Source: Darksidea phi (Eukaryota; Ascomycota; Dothideomycetes; Pleosporales; Lentitheciaceae). Taken from it: a stretch of DNA of 64,000 nucleotides. The DNA is taken from positions 62,001 to 126,000 of the forward strand of contig JASJFT010000031.1 in NCBI GenBank assembly GCA_030770425.1, read 5' to 3'. Below, one piece after another: positions 45,634 to 56,668 of the stretch; positions within the stretch are counted from its first letter, which is position 1, and the number at the start of each line of letters is the position of its first letter. Made by a program: the position numbers and the translations under genes. Under the pieces are notes generated by a model, which saw nothing but the letters and a program-made list of their open reading frames with translations, was not told the DNA's origin and searched no databases.

Positions 45634-47343
45634 CTATCTATCCAACGCCACACCCCCCGGCAACGCAACAACCTGATCATTCGCCTCTTTCCCGCAAGCC
45701 TTCACACTCACCCTTCCATGCGCACTTTCCGTAATGCACAACCCCTTCGCCGCATTAACAAGATTACCGCTAACACCATAGCTCCACTGCTGGCTCTTCT
45801 TCTTCGCATCGCAGCGCTCCAGCGTGACCTTTGCGCCAGAGACAGCTAAACACTTATTCTCCTGCCACAACGGAGAAATGAGTCCGGTCTCTAAGACGGT
45901 AAAGATCTGACTGTCTTCGCCGACACATGGAGCGAACTTGATGGAAGACCCGGCAGAAAGACAGTTCAGCGAGAAGGTGTTGAAGATTTGGCCCGTGGGG
46001 ATGGGGTTGAGTTTGTTCTTGCTCGAGATGCGGTAGATGGCTGTTTGGTGGGTGCGGAGCTCTACACGGATTTCTTTGCTTACGGTTTGCGATTTGCCGG
46101 TCCACAGATCTTTTGCGGTGTACTTTGTATCGGCGCTGATACCGAGGTATTCAATTGGAACTGTCGCGATTTCGGTCGTGTCACCCTTGTTCAGGATGGT
46201 GAGGAGGCGGTCGCCGTTTGCCAGGTTCTTGGTGAGGACGTCGATGGAATCGGATTGAGAAACGAGGGTTGCTTGTTCGCATAGCGCATCTTGGTCGACG
46301 TCGATGATGTCTTTGTTCGTGAGGTATGCGAGATCTTCGTTGGTGAGGTCTGGAATCCAAGCGCTGATAATGAGAGGCGCGGAGAAGGAGCTCCAGAGAG
46401 TGAAATGCGTCTTCTTCTCATCCAGAGATAGATCAGGCCAATCGACAATCAAGAAATCCGGGTCATTGAAGAAGCCGCACGATTGGTACCGCGCTAATCG
46501 TACTTCCATGATGTAATTGTTCATCATGGACTCCCAGTGGCCGCCGGGCTCGAAGTGGTTACCGGGATTGTTGCCGTAGACCTTGATGTCGTCGGAGTGG
46601 CGAGCAAGCTCTCCGTTCTTGCGGACGTATTCCATGGTGCGGTACCAGTCGGTGTTATTCTTGTCGAGGTGGAAGTTTGGGCTGAAATACGCAGGAGCCG
46701 ATTGCGAGAAAATGAACGGCTTCTTGAGCTTGGTTGTAAGAACTTCATGCCAGAGCTTGTACCGATACTCGAACTCTTCGTAATACGAGCGACCTTTTTG
46801 TAGATCTAAATTACACCCATCCACCTTCAGATAATCCACACCCCAGCTCTCAAACGTCTTTGCGTCGAGTTCTTCGTGGTCCTGCGAGCCAGGATACCAC
46901 CCGCACGACATATTGCCCGAATTGGTATAAATGCCGAACTTAAAGCCCTTTTTGTGCAGGTAATCTCCCAGCCAGGGCATTCCTTTGGGGAAAATGGTGC
47001 TGTTCCACCAAAGCTCGCCTGTGTCGTTGCGTGACTTGAGGGACCAGCAGTCGTCGAGATTGATGTTGTTGTAGCCGGCAGCGAGGAGGCCATTCTGAGC
47101 CATTGCGTCGGCAGTTTCGACGAAGAGGGTTTCGTTTAACTCGCACATGAAGCGAGCCCAATTGTTGAAGCCCATTGGGGGGCGGGGGGAGATTTCCGGG
47201 GACTGGATGGAAGCGGAGGTTGTTGCAGCCATAGCGGCGAAGAGAAAAGATGTTATGGAAGCCATTGTGCCCAACATTCCTGCGATGAATGGCTGGTTTT
47301 CCGGAGGAAGGTTAAAACCGCTGGTGGAATTGAACGAAGCCAT
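45634..47343 (-). CDS. Alpha-galactosidase, GH27, with C-terminal ricin-type lectin domain
   Basis: A single exon of up to 569 aa. Residues 23-45 (MLGTMASITSFLFAAMAA...) form a secretory signal, so translation may really start at Met-23 (47277) or Met-27 (47265) rather than Met-1. The GH27 barrel follows: PRPPMGFNNWARFMCELNET, NNINLDDCWSLKSRNDTG, the nucleophile in WGVDYLKVDGCNLD, the acid/base in CGFFNDPDFLIVDWPDLS, and SAPLIISAWIPDL. A beta-sandwich comes next. From about residue 440 there is a ricin-B-like region with Cys pairs and QQW (FNTFSLNCLSAG, KCLAVSGAKVTLERCD, SQQWSYG). It should hydrolyse terminal alpha-1,6-galactose from melibiose, raffinose or galactomannan outside the cell; the lectin part may bind substrate. 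Several Asn-X-Thr/Ser sites fit secretion. Confidence 0.92.
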   Translation of the reverse strand: MASFNSTSGFNLPPENQPFIAGMLGTMASITSFLFAAMAATTSASIQSPEISPRPPMGFNNWARFMCELNETLFVETADAMAQNGLLAAGYNNINLDDCWSLKSRNDTGELWWNSTIFPKGMPWLGDYLHKKGFKFGIYTNSGNMSCGWYPGSQDHEELDAKTFESWGVDYLKVDGCNLDLQKGRSYYEEFEYRYKLWHEVLTTKLKKPFIFSQSAPAYFSPNFHLDKNNTDWYRTMEYVRKNGELARHSDDIKVYGNNPGNHFEPGGHWESMMNNYIMEVRLARYQSCGFFNDPDFLIVDWPDLSLDEKKTHFTLWSSFSAPLIISAWIPDLTNEDLAYLTNKDIIDVDQDALCEQATLVSQSDSIDVLTKNLANGDRLLTILNKGDTTEIATVPIEYLGISADTKYTAKDLWTGKSQTVSKEIRVELRTHQTAIYRISSKNKLNPIPTGQIFNTFSLNCLSAGSSIKFAPCVGEDSQIFTVLETGLISPLWQENKCLAVSGAKVTLERCDAKKKSQQWSYGVSGNLVNAAKGLCITESAHGRVSVKACGKEANDQVVALPGGVALDR

Positions 47344-48535
47344 TCCAACAGCAGAGAAGATTTATATCTATCGACACACGAAGAGCACGTCACTAACATG
47401 GATTGTAATTGCCTGAATCCGCTATCGCCGCCGAGCATTTACGGAGTAGTCATGCTCTATACCCCGCCATGAGCAGTTTTGATCAATTTAGCCGACGCAT
47501 GTAGTAGGAAACCGGTGCGACCGTTCCTCGATTGGCAGTAGGCGTGCGTGTTTCGTTGTAACCTCGCTTCGTCCAATGCATGTTGGCTGTCACCGTAATT
47601 TAGCAATCCCCGGTAAAGCACCCTGGTCAATCGGAAGCATGCTTGTCTATGCAGGGCTTGGGACGTTATTGGTCGATAGAGTGGAGAGGAGAGTTACGTT
47701 GCTGACCTGCGACTTCAATTGGAGTGCATGCCCAGGCCCGTATATAATGAAGAGAGCTCGTTCTGCAAATTCCATACAGTGGGGACGTGACATTATTTTT
47801 GCTTGGTGGAATGGTCTTTGGCGAGGAGAACAGGGGTAGGCGAGTGTTGAATCAATCCCGACAATGACTTCCTTGACGTGGCCTTGCCTCTTGTTAGCGA
47901 TGAATGGAAGGTTCTATCCAAAGGATAGGCGGCAAGATCCCGAGCTCGAGTGTAGAAGCTATGTATGCCGGTTTTTCGCCTATGTTTGACGGCTCTGTAT
48001 CTATGTTTGAGAGCTTTTTGTCCGGGCTTGACAGCCATTCGTCTATCTTTTCCTTGTCATTTGTAAGCGTACTCGGAATCTCATCGTGCCTTTGTATTTA
48101 AGTGACAAGCGTTATCCTAGTGTCAACGCAGGGAGTGGCGGCATCTTGGGCATGTCACGTGCTTGGCCCTCCCAGTCAGTGTGGGTTCAAATGATATGCT
48201 ACCGCCTTCACTTGTGACTCGCAGAAGCGTTTTGTCACATTGAACGCCAGCATGAGGAAATGAAGTGCTTGCACTGGGTCAAAATTGAGGATTTTGGGAA
48301 TGAAGAAGTTCGGAACAAACTAGAAGGGGCGCAGTCGCTTAGTCACCTATTGAACGTTAGTTAAGTGTGGCGCACGTGGCGCTGCCCCGCTGTCAGTTCA
48401 CCTCCGTTGCTGCCCCGCTTGCTCTCACCCTTCGAGTCACAAACCCTTCGCATTCTCGTCGCCACCCTCTAAAAGACCATACATCCGCACCCGCCCACTT
48501 CAGGACAACTGAAGCATTCACCTACTGTAGTAACC
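47344..48535. other. Intergenic, divergent promoters
   Basis: About 1.2 kb between two genes transcribed away from each other. No gene was recognised. Two short in-phase repeats of 'ATGTTTGA' occur near 47980-48010. Confidence 0.4.
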
Positions 48536-49245
48536 ATGGCTCCCAAGAAAGGTGGAGGAGAAGGCTCAAAGAAAGCGCAGGGCCAAGCTCGCAAGGCAGA
48601 TGCCGCAGCAGCAAAGCAGGCTGAGAAGGACAGGCAAGCCGAAGCAGCAGAGGCAAAGAAGTGGGATCAGGGCGGGAAGTCAACTTCCAAGGCGTAAGTT
48701 TGCAGTCATCCACACCGCTTTCGGTATGCTTACGAGGAAACAGAGACGCCGCAGCTGCTAAGAAAGAGGAGGCCGCGCGAAAGAAGGCCGAGAAGGATGC
48801 TCTCTTGAGAGAAGAGGAGGCGTCGCTACCCTCTAAACCCAAAGGCGCCGGTGCCAAAAAGGCCGAGAAGAAGCCCCGCGGTATCGACGCTGCACTTGGT
48901 TCGCTTGATCGACCATCCGCTCTCAACGCCACCGGTATCGACAACGCGCTCGACGCTCTAAGTTTGACCACCAAAGACAATGACAAGATCGACCGACACC
49001 CCGAGCGGAGGTTCAAGGCTGCATACGCTCAATTTGAAGAGCGGAGACTCGAGGAGATGAAGGACGAGAAGGGACTACGGCGACAGCAGAAGATTGATCA
49101 GATCCGGAAGGAGTTCGAGAAGCATCCTGACAATCCGTTCAACCAAGTCTCGGCGACATATAACATGACCAAGGAAGAAATTGCCGCGTTGAGAGAGGAG
49201 GAGAAATCCAAGAAGGAGATGAGGCTAGGGGCACCGACGAGCTGA
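48536..49245 (+). CDS. CCDC124/Lso2-like ribosome-associated protein
   Basis: Two exons (48536-48693, 48744-49245; 50-bp intron) give 219 aa. The Lys/Ala/Glu-rich N-terminal helix (PKKGGGEGSKKAQGQARKAD, EKDRQAEAAEAKKWDQG) resembles the part of CCDC124/Lso2 that binds idle ribosomes. Further charged helix follows (KKEEAARKKAEKDALLREEE). The conserved C-terminal domain has IDNALDALSLTTKDNDKIDR, HPERRFKAAYAQFEERRLEE, then RRQQKIDQIRKEFEKHPDNP and FNQV. Length and domain order match filamentous-fungal members. Known relatives occupy the mRNA channel of vacant 80S ribosomes during recovery from starvation. That function is inferred here. Confidence 0.88.
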
Positions 49246-50562
49246 GCGATTTGTGTTTTTGGGTTGACATGCTCTTTCGGATAGCAGGCATGGTGTTCAG
49301 GGATAGACTAAGGCTAGACGGCCCATCAGGGTTTTTTCTACAAGGGGAGTTTAGTACGGGAAGGAATGCACAATTGAAGCGCTATGCCGATCGGCTTCGG
49401 TTCATATTTATTCCCTAGTTGGAAAAGCGAACTTTCCTCAAGTCGGTGGCCTCGAGTTATGTAGTGCAGACCTGTCCAGAATAAGCCAAACCCGAAAGGG
49501 CCAACACGTGCACGGACTGGGCGTGCTCCGTCTTACTGTCTCACTGCGCAGAGCTATCGAGGACCTCGATGTTGCCTTATTGACCCCAAACGTCGGGTAC
49601 GAATCGGTAAAGGTAATCCAAAAGGGGTTCAATACAGTTTGTACCCCCAGACTACGTGTGTTGATCAAGAATCCCGAGCAATGCTCTTTCAAAGTGGCAA
49701 CTCCATGGGCGCTCCACATTAAAAAGCTTAAGAGATTACAGCTCCGCACATACGTTAATCGTGATGATTAGATTTCACGAGCTTAGACGTGATGAGTAGA
49801 TATCTTCTGCTCAAGAGGTAATAGATATCATGGCTGTGCGTGTTGAGGCTTGTGAATGAAGGGGCTGCGGGAGGATTGCCAATCTCACAGCGCGGACCCT
49901 TGCTCGGTAACGCATTTGCTTCTCTATGTTGCTGGATTACTTCAGGCGCCCTTCACGGTGGCCTTGCACAGTTCGATACACACGAAGTCCGGCGCATACG
50001 GCGCAATGACACTGGGCGGTTGGCCCTATAGCGAATCGTCAACAAACGTCTACCGGCGTGTCCAGGTGCAAATCCAAGTCGGCGCTGGCAAGTGTAGCGG
50101 CTGCCAAACGTCGCCCAGTCCAGATGATTTGGCGCGGAGTCTCCACAGCACTCTCTGTGCGGCTGGCGGGAGGGTTGAGGCTGAGAAGATTGAATTGAAG
50201 GGCGACGCCGCCGACGGACATTGGCGTGGGTTGGTGAGCGGGCCGTCGCCTTGAAACACGCACGCTAGCGACGATTGGCCCGTGGGCCAGCCCGTTCCTG
50301 CGTTTCGAAACGGCGCTTGCCCGATCTGGCCAAGTGCGACAGGGATAGACCGCGCGCAAAGCTCCCCCGCTCACGGCTCCGTCGCCATTCAATGCTCAGC
50401 GGCGAGCCCACCCTTTTTATGGCTGACGTCGCCGCCCTTCACCGCATGCCTTCCTTTTCTATCCATTCTTAAGACCGCTCGTTTGCTTCTTCGAAGCTCA
50501 CACACTCTTTACCTGCGTTGTCCTTCGTTGCCTTTCCTTCTTTACTTTCTGTTTGTTCAACC
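49246..50562. other. Intergenic, nothing recognised
   Basis: 1.3 kb, both flanking genes on the plus strand. The last 200 bp are a C/T-rich leader before the GH76 start. Short frames only. Confidence 0.4.
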
Positions 50563-52542
50563 ATGAAGTTTCTTTCTACCGCCGGAGCTGTGCTCCTCCC
50601 GCTTGCATCTTTGGTGGGCGCGATCGAGTTCAACCCGGACGATGAAGGTGCGTTCTTCTACTAAGCTTTCGAGGGAAATGGTTCTGACTGTGCTGCAGCC
50701 TCGATCCGGAGCGTCTCATCAGCGTATGCTCATGGCTTGATGTCCAGCTACAAGAACAATGGCTCGCAGATCGCAGAGACAGAGATCGGTGTCTTCCCGA
50801 AGCCGCACTACTGGTGGTTCTCGGGTGCCGTCTGGGGTGGTCTTGTCGAGTTCACAACCATCTTCGATGACGATACCTACGTCAAGAACATCCAACAGGC
50901 ACTCACTGCCAACTACGGTCCCAAGAACGACATCATCCTGCCTTGGAAGAAGGATCAAGAGGTGCGTCTCAAGCCAATCTCTGCTAGGAACTAGAGGCTA
51001 ATCGATGTATAGGGCAATGATGACCAAGCATTCTGGGTTCTTGCTGTCATGTCCGCGCTAGAGTACAACTTTCCCGACCCGGAAAATGCACCGGCAACCT
51101 ACCTTGAAGTCGCCGAGAATGCCTTCAAGAACATCGTTGGCCGCTGGGACACCGAATTCTGCGGTGGAGGACTGAGGTGGCAGATCTACCCCGAGAACGA
51201 CTATGGCTACAACTACAAGAACTCCATCAGCAACGGAGCCACCTTTGCCCTCGCTGCACGTCTCGCTCGCTATACCGGAAAGCAAGAGTATGCGGACTGG
51301 GCCGCCAAGATCTACGACTGGACAAAGAAGGTTGGGTTGATTGGTGGAGACTGGCAGGTCTATGATGGCACCGGCATCGAGGACAACTGCGGGTCAATCT
51401 CCGACAAGACGGAGTGGACCTACAACAACGCCATGTTCCTGCACGGCTCGGCCTTCATGTTCGACTACACCAATGGCGACGACGATTGGAAGGAGCGCAC
51501 CGAAGGCTTCTTGGACCGCGCTGGTGCCTTTTTCAAGAACCCTAGCAACGAAGAGGACGTCATGTTCGAGGTGTGCGAGCCCAGCGGCAAGTGCAACATT
51601 GACCAGTTCTCGTTCAAAGCCTACCTTTCCCGCTGGATGGCCAAGACTGCCATCCTCGCTCCCTTCACCAAGGAACAGGTCACCGAGTACCTCACAAAGT
51701 CTGCTGTAGCGGCGGCCAAGGTCTGCGGCGATGACGGAGCTTCCTGCCCATCCCGGTGGTATACATCCCACGATGGCCTTACCGGCCTCGGTCAGCAGCT
51801 GTCTGCTCTTGAGGTGACTCAGGCTCTTCTCTATATCAAACAGGGCACCCTCCCGAGCAAAGCTGGAAGCGAGGCACTTCCCAAACCGAAGCCTTCCTCG
51901 TCTGCTCCTGCGTCATCTGCAACGTCGTCTGCCAGCTCTTCCACATCTGAGGCTCCCTCCTCTACTAAAGCTCCTTCTTCCGAGGTTCCCCCTACTGAGA
52001 CTCCTTCCGAGGTTCCCTCTACTGCAGCTCCTTCCGAGGTTCCCTCTACTGCGGCTCCTTCCGAGGTTCCCTCTACTGAGGCTCCGTCCGAGGTCCCCTC
52101 TACTACCGAGGTACCCTCTTCCACGGACTCACAGCCGGCTCCTTCTACCTCAGAATCGAAGGAAGCTCCCTCGACTGATGTTGCACCAGTCGTCTCTGGT
52201 CCAAATGCCACCGAGACCTCTGCACCAACCAGCGCTCCCGCACCAACGGGCGGCGAATTTGGCAAGCAGCCCCCCTCTGTAAACGGCTCATGTTCTTGCA
52301 CGGGCAAGAAAATCGTCACTGTGTGGGTTCCTCCGACAGGCACAGCGCCCGGTGCTCCTCCGGCGACCCCAGCGGTGACACCTCCCTATGCACCACCCGC
52401 GAACAACTCGGTACCAGGCGCACCGCCCGCCAACTCGACCAGCCCTCCTGAGGAGTTCCCTGGTGCCGCCTCTAACGTCAAGTTGGCTGGCAGCACCCTC
52501 TTTGCGGCAGCCGCCCTCGCAGCCCTCGCAGCTCTTCTGTAA
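50563..52542 (+). CDS. GPI-anchored GH76 endo-1,6-alpha-mannosidase-like protein (Dfg5/Dcw1 family)
   Basis: Three exons (50563-50647, 50699-50961, 51013-52542; both introns 51 bp) give 625 aa. A signal peptide MKFLSTAGAVLLPLASLVGA is followed by the GH76 domain, about residues 25-430: YWWFSGAVWGGLVEFTT, NDDQAFWVLAVMSALEYNFP, CGGGLRWQIYPENDYGYNYK, GDWQVYDGTGIEDNCGSISD, EWTYNNAMFLHGSAFM. Then come a Ser/Thr/Pro-rich stalk with a tandem 9-residue repeat (PSEVPSTAA-like) and a CSC motif. The hydrophobic C-terminus (KLAGSTLFAAAALAALAALL) is typical of GPI attachment, the omega site probably around GAASN. Yeast Dfg5/Dcw1 are thought to transfer GPI-proteins from the membrane to cell-wall glucan; this paralogue likely does the same. 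Confidence 0.92.
51994..52101 (+). repeat. 27-bp tandem repeat (x4) in the GH76 stalk
   Basis: Four consecutive 27-bp units (starting at 51994, 52021, 52048 and 52075), differing by a few bases, each coding nine residues of the T-x-A/T-PSEVPS type. An in-frame minisatellite in the Ser/Thr-rich stalk. Confidence 0.9.
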
Positions 52543-53571
52543 ATGTTGTTCGATGAGCATATACCTGGGTCAATTTCGCGGAGCGGGCCCCTCCTTTCTT
52601 CCTTGGATCCGATTTCGGATCTCCATCTTTCATTTAGATATCCAGTTCGTTCCACCTAACTTCTATTTCTTGAGCCCTGCATATAGGATGCGGCGTTGGT
52701 TCTCCGTCTGCATGGTCAGGTCTTGGCAAAGTACCAGACCTCACCCGGTTCATACATAGGGAGCGATCCATAGCCGGGGGCTTCGCGACCCTGAAAAATT
52801 AATTGATCGGATCACAAAAGATATCATTGATGACACTTGTGATGTTGAATTTGAACAAATTGAGTTGGTTGTGTGCTTTAGCTGTGATGTTGACCCTGCA
52901 TGGACTCGGCATATGGTAGGTCTGCTGTAAGCGGAGCACATGTACAAGGTTGCTTTTGCCCTGGGCGTCATGCGTCGCATCCTTGCGCCATGATCTTGCA
53001 CGATCATCTGTCTCTAACTCTCTTCGTCGCCATCGCTGCCCCGCCAAACGCCACTGCACCTCGACGCCACGCCTGTCATAAACGTCTGCACAATCTCTGC
53101 ACGCACCATCTGCATCTCCACCCATCTGGGGCTCAACAGCAGCTGTAGCGCCTCTACACACAACTATCGTCCCTTGCCTTTCCTAACAAAAACATCCATT
53201 CTCCCCGCCCTCGGCTATCGGAATAAAGTAGGCAGATGCGCTAAAGGCACACGAATGTGCCATGGCCTGATCGTGCCACTGACGCTAGTATTACGCAATT
53301 TTCGAAGGTGAGTAAAAGGCGAGGTTTTGGATCAGACGGCTAGATGAGTGAATAGAGGGGATGAAGAAGAGAATGGGGCAAATGGCTGACGTAGCGCGTA
53401 GGCGGTACTGAGCGGCATCCAGACTTTCACCCCGGCTTAGTTCCCGGAAGCTTTCCGACCGTCAACTGATCCCTCACTCCCGCTACACCCTTCGTGGTCC
53501 CATACCAACTACTCGTACAGTCGACCCTCTTCCCACGATCTACACGCGAGCCTCAGCAGGCAACCAACACA
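52543..53571. other. Intergenic, nothing recognised
   Basis: 1 kb between two plus-strand genes. The last 100 bp are a C-rich leader. No gene or RNA was recognised. Confidence 0.4.
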
Positions 53572-55971
53572 ATGGCGCCGAAGAAAGAGATTGGGCATAT
53601 GAACACGTTCGTCTACGATGCGTTCCTCTGGACATTCTCTATCCTGGTGGAGCTCTTCTTCCGAGAGGTGCATCCGAGAGGCAGCTGGAAGATACCCAAG
53701 GAGGGGCCAGTGATTTTTGTATGCGCACCGCATGCGAATCAGGTAGGTGATGAGATTCTGCTTTCTGAAGGTGGGGTACTGACTAGCGCAGTTCGTCGAC
53801 CCTCTGAACCTGATGCGCGTAGTCAAGCAGGAGTCGAACCGCCGGATACACGTCCTGACCGCTGAGAAATCCATGAGACGCAAATTCATAGGCACTATGG
53901 CGGCAGCGTCGGGCGCGGTACCGGTGGGCAGGGCAATGGATATGACCAAGCACGCCCCGGGCAAGATATACCTCCCCGACCCCGTAAACGACCCGCTCCT
54001 CGTCCGCGGCGTTGGTACAAACTTTGAAGCCAAGGAGTTCCAAGTCGGTGGCTCGTTGGTGCTCCCAAAGGTGGACAACAAGGTGGCTGCGGCCGAGATA
54101 CAAGAGATCAAGGGCCCGGAGGAGATCAGGCTCAAGCGTCCCTTTAAGGGGGGGATAGCGATGCAGCAACTCACGGGTCGGAACGATATGACGGAGGATG
54201 GCACGTTTGTCAATGGCGCGTCGTCCAAGATTGGTCCCGCGCCGGGTTACGAGGGCTCTGAGTTCGAGGTTGCTCCGAAGCTAGATCAATCTGGGGTCTA
54301 TGACGCTGTACATACTGTACTGCATCGTGGGGGGACGGTAGGCATCTTCCCCGAGGGTGGTAGCCACGACCGGACTGATCTTTTGCCTCTCAAAGGTATG
54401 TCTTGAACGCTTCGCGCCGAGATTTCGTTAACATAGAGCAGCCGGAGTCGCCATTATGGCCTTGGGTACCGTCGCCAGCAAACCTGACTGTAATTTGAAG
54501 ATCATCCCTGTCGGCATGAATTACTTTCATGCGCACAAGTTCCGATCCAGGGCTGTGCTCGAGTTCGGCACTCCTATTGACGTACCGGTGGAGCTTGCGG
54601 AAAAGTTTCAAAAGAGCGACCAACGGCGTCAGGCTATTGGGGAACTTTTGGAAACCATTCGGGAAAACCTCATCTCGGTTACAGTGACGACACCCGATTA
54701 TGATACGTTGATGGTACGTTTAAGCCGGTTGGGATGAGTATTGCTGCTAACACGTGTTATAGTTGATCCAGGCTGTCCGTCGTCTCTACAACCCCACAGG
54801 TACAAAACTGCCGCTCCCCCGAGTCGTGGAACTCAACCGCCGCCTAGTTCAGGGCTACATCAAATACCAAGACGACCCGCGCATCAAAGATTTGAAGAAG
54901 GAAGTCCTCGCCTACAACCAACAACTCCTAGCGCTTCGTGTCAGGGACCACCAAGTCCAATACGCACGAGTCAACTTCTTCACCTGCTTCGTCCTCTTCT
55001 GGTATCGCCTCCTCAAACTCATGGTTCTGACCATCTTCGTGCTCCCCGGAACCGCGCTCTTCGGAATGGTATTCATCTTCTGCAAGTACTATTCCATCAA
55101 GAAAGCAAAAGAGGCGCTTGCCGCTTCCAACGTCAAAGTCGCGGCCAAAGACGTCATCGCAACATGGAAGCTTCTCGTGGCTATGGTGGTGGCTCCTATC
55201 TCCTACACTGCATATATCGTGATTGTCACCTGGCTTTACACACGGAACAACGTGATGGGCTATTTACCTGACGGAATCCGTAAGCGCTGGCTTGTCCTGG
55301 CTCAAGTCATCCTATACCCCGTCGTCACATACGCTGCGCTCCGCTTTGGCGAGGTTGCGATGGATATTTTCAGGTCACTTGGCCCTCTCATAAAGATGAT
55401 GAACCCCTGGACCGGCAACGAACTGGTCAAACTGAAGGCTAGAAGGGAGCAGCTCGCCCATCGCATCACGGAAATCATCAACACGCTAGGACCAGAAATG
55501 TTCGACGACTTCTACTCTAAACGCATCATTAAAGACCCCTTCACAGAGTCGCCCTCCCCGCCTCATACCCCGCCCCGCAAATCCGCACCCACCTCTCCTA
55601 GCCAAGAAACAGATACCTACGACTTCCCTCCCGAGTCGCCCTCTTCACCCGGCTCTGAATCCCGCGGCTGGCTCCCTAAAAACGAATCTTTCGCCGATCT
55701 CACTAATCAAGATATCTTTTCCACGCGGCCGTCTACGCCGAAGCGGCATAGTCGCAGTCCGAGCGGCGCCCTCGGTGGCTTCCAACTCAAGCCTTTTAGC
55801 ACGATTGATGGCAATCTGGAAGAGGTTAGTAAGAGGATTAAGAGTGGGATTAAGAGCGGGATGAAGAGTCGCGTAAGGAGACGGAGTAGTGTCGATGGTG
55901 AGGGTGAGGGGTGGGATGGTGAGGATAGTGAGGACGGGGAGGGCTTGAGTATGGGGAAGAAGAGGCAGTAA
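53572..55971 (+). CDS. Glycerol-3-phosphate/DHAP O-acyltransferase, SCT1/GPT2-like
   Basis: Four exons (53572-53742, 53792-54395, 54442-54713, 54763-55971; introns 46-49 bp) give 751 aa, the usual fungal size. The acyltransferase domain has IFVCAPHANQFVDPLNLMRV (motif I, split by the first intron), MAAASGAVPVGRAMD (motif II area), then VGIFPEGGSHDRTDLLPLKA (motif III) and IIPVGMNYFHAHKFRSRAV (motif IV). A long insert between motifs II and III is typical for SCT1/GPT2. C-terminal membrane segments include LKLMVLTIFVLPGTALFGMV, LLVAMVVAPISYTAYIVIV and VLAQVILYPVVTYAALRF. A Ser/Pro-rich cytosolic tail (after about residue 620) is a likely phospho-regulated region. It catalyses the first step of phospholipid and triacylglycerol synthesis in the ER. 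Confidence 0.94.
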
Positions 55972-56668
55972 AAGGGATTTGTGTAGGATCTGTATAAATG
56001 TTTTTTGAACGGAATTTTTAGTTGTTTCTAGGTTTTCATCAAGTAGAGCGTGGCGCTTTTGGGAGTCTTTGTGTTTTGTTTGTAGCGTCTGGTGTGGGGG
56101 ATGTTGTGATACCATTGTCGTCGGGGGTTTCAAGTCGGATATACGGAAGGGAAGGGAAGGGGGACTTTGAAGAAAGTACGTGCAACATGGTGGGGTTCAT
56201 ATGATGCAAGTTCGTAATCATGTAAGTGGTCATTATCTTGCACATGATCTTGCGTATGTGTCTAACTGTCTTGTCTCTCCTCAGCATCTCTGACCGTCCT
56301 GCATCATCCCACACGGCATTACGCCAACCTAGTCTAGCCCAACCCAACCGTACAACAGCACCGCTTCCCTTCGTGATATACCAAGCACAACAACCACGAA
56401 CAATGTCTATCTAGATCTAGAGGATTAAGGCTCGAAGACCGAATTTCAACGCCGTAGACGATGCTTGACAAGTACAAAACATGTGCAAAAAGAAGATCGA
56501 CTCAACGCCAGGACGCCGCAACGGTATGCCGAAATAAGGGGGTTGCAGAAATACAGGGGTAAGAAGCGAAGAGAAGGTCCGAATAAAACGCCGATAGAAG
56601 TACGCTGAGATGTTTTTATCACCTCTATCAGAGTAAGAAGGTTTGAAGAAGGTTCGCCGGAGCAAGAT
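55972..56668. other. Convergent 3' flanks
   Basis: 700 bp between the GPAT stop and the Uds1-protein stop. No gene was recognised. Confidence 0.45.

Noticed and set aside
48133..48205. tRNA-like sequence (GGCGGCA ... GGGTTCAAAT ... TACCGCC)
   Set aside because: The outer stem partly pairs, but the T-arm stem does not pair and there is no D-arm; judged chance.
52003..52343. Minus-strand Gly/Glu/Val-rich frame opposite the GH76 stalk
   Set aside because: Simple complement of the Ser/Thr/Pro repeat region.
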